From Clostridiales bacterium (GTDB taxonomy: Bacteria > Bacillota > Clostridia > Oscillospirales > Oscillospiraceae): a stretch of 20,846 nucleotides of DNA. Shown piece after piece: positions 14,810-20,846 of the stretch. The position numbers were made by a program, and so were the translations under genes. How positions within the stretch are numbered: the stretch's first letter is position 1; every line of letters starts with the position of its first letter. The stretch covers positions 1 to 20,846 of the forward strand of contig SFDT01000035.1 of the NCBI GenBank assembly GCA_004558115.1, in the 5' to 3' direction. The notes below the pieces were generated by a model, which had not been told where the DNA came from, did not search any database, and saw only the letters and a program-made list of their open reading frames with translations.

Positions 14810-16027
14810 TTATGCCAGCTTTTCCGCCAGACGTTCCGCAATGGCGTCCAGAAATTCCTCACTGTTGACGGCGTGGGCCTGGAAACCGGGCTCCACCAGG
14901 GAAAGGAGGTCGCCGGTCATGACGCCGCTGGAGAGAGTCTCCAAGGAGGCGTCCTCCATGGCCTGGCCGAAGCGAACCAGCTCAGGCAGGCCGTCCAATT
15001 CGCCCCGGCGCTTCAAGGCGCCGGACCAGGCGAAAATGGTGGCAATGGGGTTGGTGGAGGTCTTTTCCCCCTTGAGGTAGCGGTAGTAGTGGCGGGTCAC
15101 GGTGCCGTGGGAGGCCTCGAACTCCATGGTGCCGTCAGGGGACACCAGCACGGAGGTCATCATGGCAAGGCTGCCGAAGGCGGTGGCCACCATGTCGCTC
15201 ATGACATCGCCGTCATAGTTTTTCAGCGCCCAGATGAAGCCGCCCTTGGAGCGGATGACACGGGCCACGGCGTCGTCGATGAGGGTGTAAAAATACATCA
15301 GGCCCAGCTTCTCAAACTCCGCCTTGTAGGTGCTTTCGTATTCTTCCTCAAAAATGCGCTTGAACTCCCCGTCGTACACCTTGGCGATGGTGTCTTTTGT
15401 GGAGAACCACAGGTCCTGCTTGCAGTTGATGGCGTACTGGAAGCAGCTGCGGGCAAAGGCCCGGATGCTGGCCTCCGTGTTGTGCTGGGCCTGCCAGACA
15501 GCGGGACCCTTGACGGTCTGGACCGTCAGCGTTTTCTCCGCGCCGCTGTCCCCCTTGAAAGTCAGCGTGGCGGTGCCGGGCTCATCGGTGGTCATGTCCA
15601 CCGCCTTGTACATATCGCCGTAGGCGTGGCGGGCGATGGTGATGGGGGCCTCCCAGGTTTTCACCGCCGGGTGAATAAAGGGCAGCAGGATGGGAGCCCG
15701 GAAGGCGGTGCCGTCCAGAATGGCCCGAATGGTGCCGTTGGGAGATTTCCACATCTCCGTCAGCTGGGGATATTCCTCCATCCGCTGCTTGTTGGGGGTG
15801 ATGGTGGCACATTTGACGGCCACGCCCAGGCGCTTGGTGGCGTTGGCGGCGTCGATGGTCACCTGGTCCCGGGTCTCATTGCGGTGCAGCAGACCCAAAT
15901 CGTAGTACTCCGTTTTCAGGTCCACAAAGGGTAAGATCAGCTTTTCCTTGATCATGGCCCACAGGACCCGGGTCATCTCGTCGCCGTCCATCTCCACCAG
16001 GGGAGTGGTCATTTTGATTTTTTCCAT
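14810..16027 (-). CDS. icd: NADP-dependent isocitrate dehydrogenase
   Basis: A 405-aa enzyme that decarboxylates isocitrate to 2-oxoglutarate with NADPH production. It belongs to the eukaryotic-like (type II) group: MDGDEMTRVLW near the start, HRNETRDQVTIDAANAT, the substrate signature KSPNGTIRAILDGTAFRAPI, metal-site residues in LIDDAVARVIRSKGG and NYDGDVMSD, and GTVTRHYYRYLKGE. ATG 16027 has GGAGGT about 9 nt upstream. It is downstream of an aconitase-family gene on the same strand, and the gap holds stable hairpins. The two enzymes are consecutive steps from citrate to 2-oxoglutarate, the precursor of glutamate made by GdhA. Confidence 0.97.
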   Translation of the reverse strand: MEKIKMTTPLVEMDGDEMTRVLWAMIKEKLILPFVDLKTEYYDLGLLHRNETRDQVTIDAANATKRLGVAVKCATITPNKQRMEEYPQLTEMWKSPNGTIRAILDGTAFRAPILLPFIHPAVKTWEAPITIARHAYGDMYKAVDMTTDEPGTATLTFKGDSGAEKTLTVQTVKGPAVWQAQHNTEASIRAFARSCFQYAINCKQDLWFSTKDTIAKVYDGEFKRIFEEEYESTYKAEFEKLGLMYFYTLIDDAVARVIRSKGGFIWALKNYDGDVMSDMVATAFGSLAMMTSVLVSPDGTMEFEASHGTVTRHYYRYLKGEKTSTNPIATIFAWSGALKRRGELDGLPELVRFGQAMEDASLETLSSGVMTGDLLSLVEPGFQAHAVNSEEFLDAIAERLAEKLA

Positions 16028-16053
16028 AATAGAGTAACCTCCGGAATTTCAAT

Positions 16054-16086
16054 TATTTTCGCCGCGGCGTGTACGTGGCGAAAATA
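16054..16086 (-). promoter_or_regulatory. Perfect 10-bp inverted repeat in the icd leader
   Basis: TATTTTCGCC (16054-16063), 13 nt, GGCGAAAATA (16077-16086). It lies just upstream of the icd ribosome binding site. It may be an operator for a dimeric regulator or an mRNA hairpin controlling icd translation. The same 10-mer occurs once more at 18568-18577, upstream of the aconitase gene. Confidence 0.6.
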
Positions 16087-16096
16087 CATTGACTCA

Positions 16097-16175
16097 GCCG
16101 CCTTGGGCGGCGTTCACCAGTGACCGATGTCACTGGTGGGGGGGATCTAAAGGGGGGACGAAGTCCCCTCTTTAG
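16097..16175 (-). other. Three consecutive stem-loops between the aconitase gene and icd
   Basis: Hairpin 1: GCCGCC-TTG-GGCGGC (16097-16111). Hairpin 2: CACCAGTGAC-CGAT-GTCACTGGTG (16115-16138), a perfect 10-bp stem. Hairpin 3: 16147-16175, a 13-bp stem with one G-T pair that includes the aconitase stop codon. None is followed by a U-tract on the minus strand. They more likely set mRNA processing or stability between the two genes than act as strong intrinsic terminators. Confidence 0.7.
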
Positions 16176-17140
16176 GAGCGATTTGCGTAATAGTTCATGA
16201 GACAGCCGTCCAGAATGATCTCCTGCTCGTCAGGGGTCAGCCCCTTCACGTGGAGGGTGATGTCCTCCACGCCGCCGTTTGCCAACAGGACCTTGGCGGG
16301 GATGTCCTCACAGCCGCTTTCAATGGCCTGCCGGATGCCGGGAACGAACACGCAGTCCCCTGGCTGGTAGTCAAAGGGCGTATCCTTGTCCAGGGTAAAG
16401 GGCAGAATGCCCCAGTTGATGCAGTTGGAGCGGTAGCGCTTCGTGGCGAACTCGTAGCAGATGTTGGCGAAGCCGCCCAGCACCTTCTGGCAGGAGGCTG
16501 CCTGCTCCCGGGCGGAGCCGTCGCCGGGCTTATTGGCGAACACGCAGGAGCCGAACTGGGTGCTGCCCAGCAGGGCACCGCCGTCGCCCACCCGGTCCAA
16601 AAGGGCTTTCAGTTTTTCCGGTGCCTTGCCGTCCCGGCGCGCAGCCTCCTGGGCCGCCGCGGCCTTGGCCCGGCCCACGTAAGCGGGCTCCCGGCGGGAG
16701 AGGGTGAATTCCGACAGCCGCAGGGGATTGGAGCGGTAAGAGGAAGTCTCGCCGGAGGGGATGAGCTCGTCCGTGGTGGTGACGGGGTCGTGGAGCACCG
16801 CCGCCAGCTCCACCAGCAGGTTTTCCGCCAGAGGCTCCATCTTGGGCCAGTCGGTGATGTTGGGGCCCATAATGAGGCTTACCTCCGGGTCCGCCTTGCC
16901 GAAGCCGTTGTACACCCGGCGGTCGTAAACGCCCTTGTCAAAGTGGTAGTCCAGGTGGACGGGAGCGTAATCGATGTCCGTGGCGGGGGTGATCCTGCCG
17001 CCATTCAGGGCGGTGGCGGCGATGGAGCGGGCGTCCATGAGGCACACGCCGGCAAACTGGCCCTCGGCGGGCTTGGAGCCCTCCCGGTTGGGGAAGTTGC
17101 GGGTGGTGTGCCGCAGGGAGAGGCCGTTGTTGGCGGGCAC
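16172..17140 (-). pseudogene. Aconitase-family gene, C-terminal fragment (frameshifted)
   Basis: The 322-residue frame carries the second half of an aconitate hydratase of the YbhJ-like type: RHTTRNFPNREGSKP, VCLMDARSIAATALNGG, TTTDELIPSGETSSYRS, KPGDGSAREQAASCQ and YATKRYRSN-like segments (here FATKRYRSN). The frame stays open upstream of GTG 17140 and encodes the cluster-binding segment FCGPCFGAGD at about 17170-17141, so the GTG cannot be the natural start and has no ribosome binding site. Translation from it would lack both CGPC cysteines. The fragment therefore seems to be the tail of a gene broken at 17170-17176 rather than a separate protein. A sequencing or assembly error is a possible alternative. 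Confidence 0.8.
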
Positions 17141-17141
17141 G

Positions 17142-18380
17142 TCACCGGCGCCGAAGCAGGGACCGCAGAAGCTGGGCGGCGGTGGCGCCCACCTTCGTCA
17201 GCTCCAGGCTGACGGGAACGCTGGTGGGATACACATCCAGGGCAAAGTAGCCGTTGCCGCAGCTGCCGCCCCGGAGGATATCCGCCGCCTCGGTGATATT
17301 GTCGAACAGGCCGCCGGCGCAGCCGGCGATAACGCCCTGGTCCGCCCATACGCCGCCGTCATGGATCTTATCGGTGAGCTTCACATGGGCCTTGGGATAG
17401 CGGGCCTGGGCGTCGGCCTCCACCTTGGCCAGGATGTCCGCCGCGTTGTCCAGAAATTCCCGGATGGTCCAGGCGTTGGAGGGATGGAAGGGCAGGGCGA
17501 TCATGGGCTCCACCTTGCTAAGGTCGATGGTCACCATGCGGTCATAGTAGGCGCACTTGCCGGGATGGAGGGCCTGGAAGGCCTCGGGCCGCTGGTGGGT
17601 CCTGTAAAAGGCCTCCGTCACGCCGTCCGTCTCCCAAATGGAGGACAGGCACGTGGTCTCCGTGGTCATGACGTCGATGCCGTTGCGGAAATCGATGGGG
17701 AGATTTGCGATGCCGGGACCGGCAAACTCCAGCACCCGGTTGTTGACAAAGCCGCTGGCAAAGGTGGCCTTCACCAGGGCAATGGCCACGTCGTGAGGAC
17801 CGACGCCTTTTCTCGGCGTGCCGGTGAGGTATACCAGCACCACCTCGGGGTAGTTGATATCCCAGGTGTTTTTCAAAAGCTGCTTGCAAAGCTCCGGGCC
17901 GCCCTCGCCCACGGCCATGGTGCCCAGGGCGCCGTAGCGGGTGTGGGAGTCAGAGCCTAAGATCATGTTTCCGCAGCCTGCCATCTGCTCTCTTGCATAA
18001 GAGTGGATGACGCTCTGGTTGGCGGGCACGTAGATGCCGCCGTATTTCTTGGCGGCGGACAGGCCGAACACGTGGTCGTCCTCGTTGATGGTGCCGCCCA
18101 CGGCGCACAGGCTGTTGTGGCAGTTGGTCAGGGCGTAGGGAATGGGAAATTCCCGCATGCCGGAGGCCCGGGCCTGCTGGATGATGCCGACATAGGTGAT
18201 ATCATGGGAGACCATGGCGTCAAAGCGGATCTTCAGGCGGCTGGGGTCGCCGGAGGTGTTGTGGGCCTGGAGGATGCGCCAGGCCATGGTCTGCCTGCGG
18301 CCCTCCTCCGGAGAGATAGGCGCGGCCTCACAGGGAACGCCGTCCGCCAGAAATACGCCGCTGGGATGGAGAGTGATCAT
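17142..18380 (-). pseudogene. Aconitase-family gene, N-terminal fragment (frameshifted)
   Basis: The first 412 residues of an aconitate hydratase-like [4Fe-4S] enzyme (citrate to isocitrate). Domain 1-2 hallmarks are present: VSHDITYVGIIQQA, PYALTNCHNSLCAVGG, GNMILGSDSHTRYGALGTMAVGEGG (shown for its SDSHT core), GTPRKGVGPHDVA and the cluster-region cysteine in GVIAGCAGGLFDN. After about residue TKVGATAAQL the frame leaves homology and ends in RSLLRRR at a TGA (17142). The correct continuation FCGPCFGAGD is in another frame, and roughly 10 residues seem missing. ATG 18380 has AGGAGG 8 nt upstream; the longer frame is not needed. It is the first gene of the acn-icd unit. Confidence 0.82.
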
Positions 18381-18427
18381 GTACAGGACCTCCTGTTCCG
18401 GAAGCGTCCGGAAATTTCTTGCAAAAC

Positions 18428-18465
18428 AATATAGCACAAATCCGAAAGAATGCAAAGCGGATTTG
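18428..18465 (-). promoter_or_regulatory. Promoter and dyad upstream of the aconitase gene
   Basis: On the minus strand, TTGCAT (18455-18450), 16 bp, TATATT (18433-18428). An exact inverted repeat CAAATCCG (18437-18444), 13 nt, CGGATTTG (18458-18465) straddles the -35 and spacer, a likely operator position. The regulator is unknown. Confidence 0.6.
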
Positions 18466-18577
18466 CAGGAAAAGACACTTTAGCTTGCAAGTTTGGGATT
18501 CTCACCAAGAATCCGCCCGGCCGGGGCCGGGAAGCGGTGACAAATACCAATGGACATCTGTCCGTCTGGCGAAAATA

Positions 18578-18602
18578 CCGGAGCCCCTCCACGGGACTCC
18601 GG
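18578..18602 (-). terminator. Terminator-like hairpin after the nicotinamidase gene
   Basis: CCGGAGCCCC (18578-18587), loop TCCAC, GGGACTCCGG (18593-18602), ten pairs with one G-U in RNA. On the minus strand it is followed by TATTTTC, a short U-rich run. It starts 6 nt after the stop. Confidence 0.75.
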
Positions 18603-18607
18603 CCTGG

Positions 18608-19144
18608 TCAAATTTCATGTTCCACGGTGATCTGGCAGGCCTTCATGGCCGCCAGGGCGTTTTTGTGGCTTTCCGGAGTGGCGCCGGCACAGCAGGAGGC
18701 GTCCACGGCGATGTCCGTTTCCGGAAGAAAGGCCTTCAGCAGCAGGGCGTTGGAGATGACACAGATATCGGTGCACAGGCCGACGAGAGTGATTTTTTCC
18801 ACAGGGGTGCCCTGGTTGATGGCGGAAAGCATCTGAGCCAGGGCGGTGCTGCCGAAGGTGGGCTTGTCCACCGGGGCGAAGCCCGCCGCATATTCCCGCA
18901 GCTGGGGGACGATCTCCCAGCCCTCGGTACCCCGGATGCAGTGGGGCACCGGCAGGGCGCGGCCCTCCCGGGTCTCCAGGTAGTTTTCCTCGTGGGTATC
19001 CCGGGTGAACAGGATGGTCTCCCCCCGGTCTGCGCCGTCCGCCACCCGGGCGGCCACACGGGGCACGATGTCCACGGCTTCCTGTGTGCCCAGGGCCCCG
19101 CTGACAAAATCGTTCTGCATGTCCACAACGATCAAAACATCCAT
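18608..19144 (-). CDS. Isochorismatase-family cysteine hydrolase, probable nicotinamidase
   Basis: A 178-aa hydrolase. The catalytic triad is D8 (VVDMQNDF), K94 (VDKPTFGST) and C128 (GLCTDICV). D49 and H51 (TRDTHEENY) with the PHCIRGTEGWEI segment fit the metal-binding nicotinamidase (PncA) group, which deamidates nicotinamide to nicotinate for NAD recycling. ATG 19144 follows GGAGGT by 8 nt; an in-frame TTG at 19159 lies within that site and would be wrong. It stands alone on the minus strand, divergent from the sodium symporter and followed by a terminator. At 178 aa it is shorter than E. coli PncA (about 213 aa) but normal for clostridial members. Another amide substrate is possible. Confidence 0.9.
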   Translation of the reverse strand: MDVLIVVDMQNDFVSGALGTQEAVDIVPRVAARVADGADRGETILFTRDTHEENYLETREGRALPVPHCIRGTEGWEIVPQLREYAAGFAPVDKPTFGSTALAQMLSAINQGTPVEKITLVGLCTDICVISNALLLKAFLPETDIAVDASCCAGATPESHKNALAAMKACQITVEHEI

Positions 19145-19189
19145 ATTTTTTACCTCCAAAATATCGCTTTAAAGAGCTAAAATGCTGGT

Positions 19190-19245
19190 TTTTCCGCAGA
19201 TTTCTCGGAAAATCGGTTGACTTTCACAATGTAGTCCGATACTAT
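19190..19245 (+). promoter_or_regulatory. Promoter of the symporter gene with an upstream dyad
   Basis: TTGACT (19217-19222), 17-bp spacer, TACTAT (19240-19245). Just upstream is a perfect dyad TTTTCCG (19190-19196), 9 nt, CGGAAAA (19206-19212), placed where an activator or shared divergent regulator would bind. The leader is about 85 nt and contains a run of nine G (19276-19284). Confidence 0.65.
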
Positions 19246-19338
19246 ATGAAATGTCTGCGGTGTAAAGACGGGAGCGGGGGGGGGAAACAGCTGCTGCCTC
19301 TATGCCGCGCGTATGAGAAAAAAAGAGGAGAAAACGTG

Positions 19339-20703
19339 ATGATGAAACGCGAAAATTTCCAGTCCCGGCTGGGCTTCCTGCTGGTGAGCGCCGGCTGTGC
19401 CATCGGCATCGGCAATGTGTGGAAATTTCCCTATGTGACCGGCGCCAACGGCGGCGGTGTGTTCGTGCTGTTTTACCTGCTGTTCCTCATCACCATGGGC
19501 GTGCCCGTGCTGACCATGGAGCTGGCGGTGGGCCGCGCCAGCCGCAAAAGCGCCGTGCAGGGATACCAGGCGCTGGAGCCTGCCGGAAGCCGCTGGCACC
19601 TCCACGGCTGGTTCTGCGTGGCGGGCTGCTATCTGCTGATGATGTATTATACCACAGTTTCCGGCTGGATGCTGGGTTATTTCTTTAAATTTGCCGCCGG
19701 CACCTTCACGGGGCTCCAGGGAGACGCCATCGACGGCGTGTTCGGCGCCATGCTGGGAAGTCCCGGCGAGATGACCGCCTGGATGGTGCTGACGGTGCTG
19801 GCGGGCTTTTTGGTGGTGAGCTTCGGTCTCCAAAAGGGCTTGGAGCGCATTACCAAGGTCATGATGCTGGGCCTGCTGGGCCTCATTTTGGTGCTGGCCG
19901 TCCACAGCCTGACTCTGGAGGGAGCCGCCGAGGGCGTGAAGTTCTATTTGCTGCCGGACTTTGGCCGTGCCGTGGAGGCGGGCCTCGGCAGCGTCATTGT
20001 AGCCGCCATGAACCAGGCGTTCTTCACCCTGAGCCTGGGCATCGCCGCCATGGAGATCTTCGGCAGCTACATGAGCAAAGAGCACACCCTCACCGGCGAG
20101 GCCGTCCGCATCTGTGGTCTGGATACCTTTGTAGCCCTCATGTCCGGTCTCATCATTTTCCCCGCCTGCTTCAGCTACGGCGTGCAGTCGGACCAGGGGC
20201 CGTCCCTCATTTTCATGACGCTGCCGAAGGTGTTCGCAAATATGGCCGGCGGCCGCCTGTGGGGCACGCTGTTCTTCCTGTTCATGACGTTTGCCAGTTT
20301 TTCCACGGTCATTGCCGTGTTTGAAAACCTCCTGGCCTCCTGCATCGACAATTTCGGCTGGAGCCGGAAGAAGGCCGCCGTGTTCAACTGCGTGTTTATT
20401 CTCGCGGCGAGCCTGCCCTGCGTCCTGGGCTATAATGTCTGGAGCGGCTTCCACCCCCTGCCGGGCAAGGACGTGCTGGACACGGAGGATTTCCTTGTCA
20501 GCAACCTGCTGCTGCCCATCGGGTCCCTGGTGTACCTGCTGTTCTGCGTGAGCAAATGGGGCTGGGGCTTTGACAAGTATCTGGCGGAGGCCAACACCGG
20601 TGAAGGACTGAAAATGTCTCCCCGGCTGAAGCCCTACTTCCAGTTCGTGCTGCCGGTTTTGATTTTGGTGATTTTAGTGGTGGGCCTGCTGCCCAAGGGC
20701 TGA
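19339..20703 (+). CDS. Neurotransmitter:sodium symporter (SNF) family transporter
   Basis: A 454-aa integral membrane protein with about 11 helices, the size of MhsT-type bacterial symporters that lack TM12. TM1 carries the sodium/substrate-binding signature GCAIGIGNVWKFPYVTGANGGG-like segment (positions about 17-38), and TM6 has QAFFTLSLGIAAMEIFGSYM. Both match LeuT/TnaT patterns. It should import an amino acid, possibly hydrophobic or aromatic, with Na+. ATG 19339 has GAGGAG 8 nt upstream; the frame is open further upstream but has no site there. It is monocistronic between its promoter and a strong terminator. The substrate cannot be deduced. Confidence 0.93.
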   Translation: MMKRENFQSRLGFLLVSAGCAIGIGNVWKFPYVTGANGGGVFVLFYLLFLITMGVPVLTMELAVGRASRKSAVQGYQALEPAGSRWHLHGWFCVAGCYLLMMYYTTVSGWMLGYFFKFAAGTFTGLQGDAIDGVFGAMLGSPGEMTAWMVLTVLAGFLVVSFGLQKGLERITKVMMLGLLGLILVLAVHSLTLEGAAEGVKFYLLPDFGRAVEAGLGSVIVAAMNQAFFTLSLGIAAMEIFGSYMSKEHTLTGEAVRICGLDTFVALMSGLIIFPACFSYGVQSDQGPSLIFMTLPKVFANMAGGRLWGTLFFLFMTFASFSTVIAVFENLLASCIDNFGWSRKKAAVFNCVFILAASLPCVLGYNVWSGFHPLPGKDVLDTEDFLVSNLLLPIGSLVYLLFCVSKWGWGFDKYLAEANTGEGLKMSPRLKPYFQFVLPVLILVILVVGLLPKG

Positions 20704-20711
20704 ATAGTAAA

Positions 20712-20742
20712 ACACGCCTGGCAAAAGCCAGGCGTGTTTTTA
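20712..20742 (+). terminator. Rho-independent terminator of the symporter gene
   Basis: ACACGCCTGGC (20712-20722), loop AAAA, GCCAGGCGTGT (20727-20737), then TTTTA. A perfect 11-bp stem 8 nt after the stop. Confidence 0.94.
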
Positions 20743-20744
20743 TG

Positions 20745-20846
20745 TGTTTGGTGAATTATACTATCAAGTGCAACAGTAGAGGAAAATAAAGAAGTTCATA
20801 CAGAACCCTGGTAGAATAGAGTTACCACACAACTAAACCACAGGGA
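20745..20846. mobile_element. Possible IS30-type element edge at the right end
   Basis: After the terminator the base composition shifts to AT-rich and no gene is seen. Read on the minus strand, CTGTTGCACTTGATAG followed by TATAATTCACC (about 20775-20748) resembles, from memory, the ends of IS30-family elements of clostridia. The element body would lie beyond the window. No transposase or target duplication can be seen. Confidence 0.3.

Noticed and set aside
14654..15934. 426-residue open frame opposite icd
   Set aside because: Antisense shadow of icd, rich in Gly, His and Val; its start lies within the DUF2812 gene.
16097..16175. CRISPR-like or tRNA-like structure in the hairpin cluster
   Set aside because: The three stems differ in sequence, there are no regular spacers, and no cloverleaf or CCA end can be drawn.
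17138..17180. Programmed ribosomal frameshift joining the aconitase halves
   Set aside because: No slippery heptamer seen, and about 10 conserved residues appear to be missing, so a simple shift would not restore the protein.
16250..17960. Long plus-strand frames opposite the aconitase-family gene
   Set aside because: Antisense shadows; both aconitase fragments on the other strand carry real motifs.
19300..20454. 384-residue minus-strand frame opposite the symporter
   Set aside because: His/Gln/Glu-rich antisense shadow of a hydrophobic membrane protein.

Overview
The window looks like chromosomal DNA from a GC-rich, anaerobic, gut-type Firmicute, most likely in or near Oscillospiraceae (Flavonifractor/Oscillibacter-like). 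This is inferred from several features: high-GC codon use with strong AGGAGG ribosome binding sites, a PadR-DUF2812 pair, a SigV/RsiV-type ECF pair, a SleB-type hydrolase with a copper-amine-oxidase-like domain, NADP-type glutamate dehydrogenase and an MhsT-sized sodium symporter. No rRNA, tRNA, CRISPR array or complete mobile element was seen. Both extreme ends are non-coding, AT-richer and faintly insertion-sequence-like.

Layout. 1-2111: a MerR/NmlR-like regulator (-) diverges from an aldo/keto reductase and a small flavoprotein (+), with a MerR-style operator in a 19-bp promoter spacer between them. 2142-2895: a DEDDh 3'-5' exonuclease with its own promoter. 2912-7356: a TetR-controlled MacA/ATPase/MacB efflux operon whose genes overlap or nearly touch; the promoter carries two inverted operator boxes, and the leader holds a possible second, MerR-type promoter. 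The adaptor protein appears to contain a duplicated core. 7380-8788: an ECF sigma factor and an RsiV-like anti-sigma factor behind an ECF-type promoter. 8804-9850: cysK. 9887-11353 (-): gdhA. 11417-13181 (-): a TIGR04255-family protein and a secreted SleB-like cell-wall hydrolase. 13223-14805: a PadR repressor and a DUF2812 membrane protein behind a twin-operator promoter. 14810-18465 (-): isocitrate dehydrogenase downstream of an aconitase-family gene that is broken into two frames. 18578-19144 (-): a nicotinamidase-like hydrolase. 19190-20742: a neurotransmitter:sodium symporter family transporter.

How the genes fit together. Aconitase plus isocitrate dehydrogenase would make 2-oxoglutarate, which glutamate dehydrogenase aminates; the aconitase frameshift would interrupt the first step if it is real. 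The left half is dominated by stress sensing: carbonyl/electrophile stress (MerR-AKR), drug or peptide efflux (TetR-MacAB) and envelope stress (SigV/RsiV). PadR-DUF2812 is a further small sensor-like pair.

The strongest leads are the split aconitase with a possible microhomology deletion, the doubled MacA-like adaptor, the predicted regulatory dyads (NmlR-like, TetR twin box, PadR twin box), and the stack of three hairpins plus a perfect dyad between aconitase and icd. Nothing here convincingly forms a wholly new multi-gene system.
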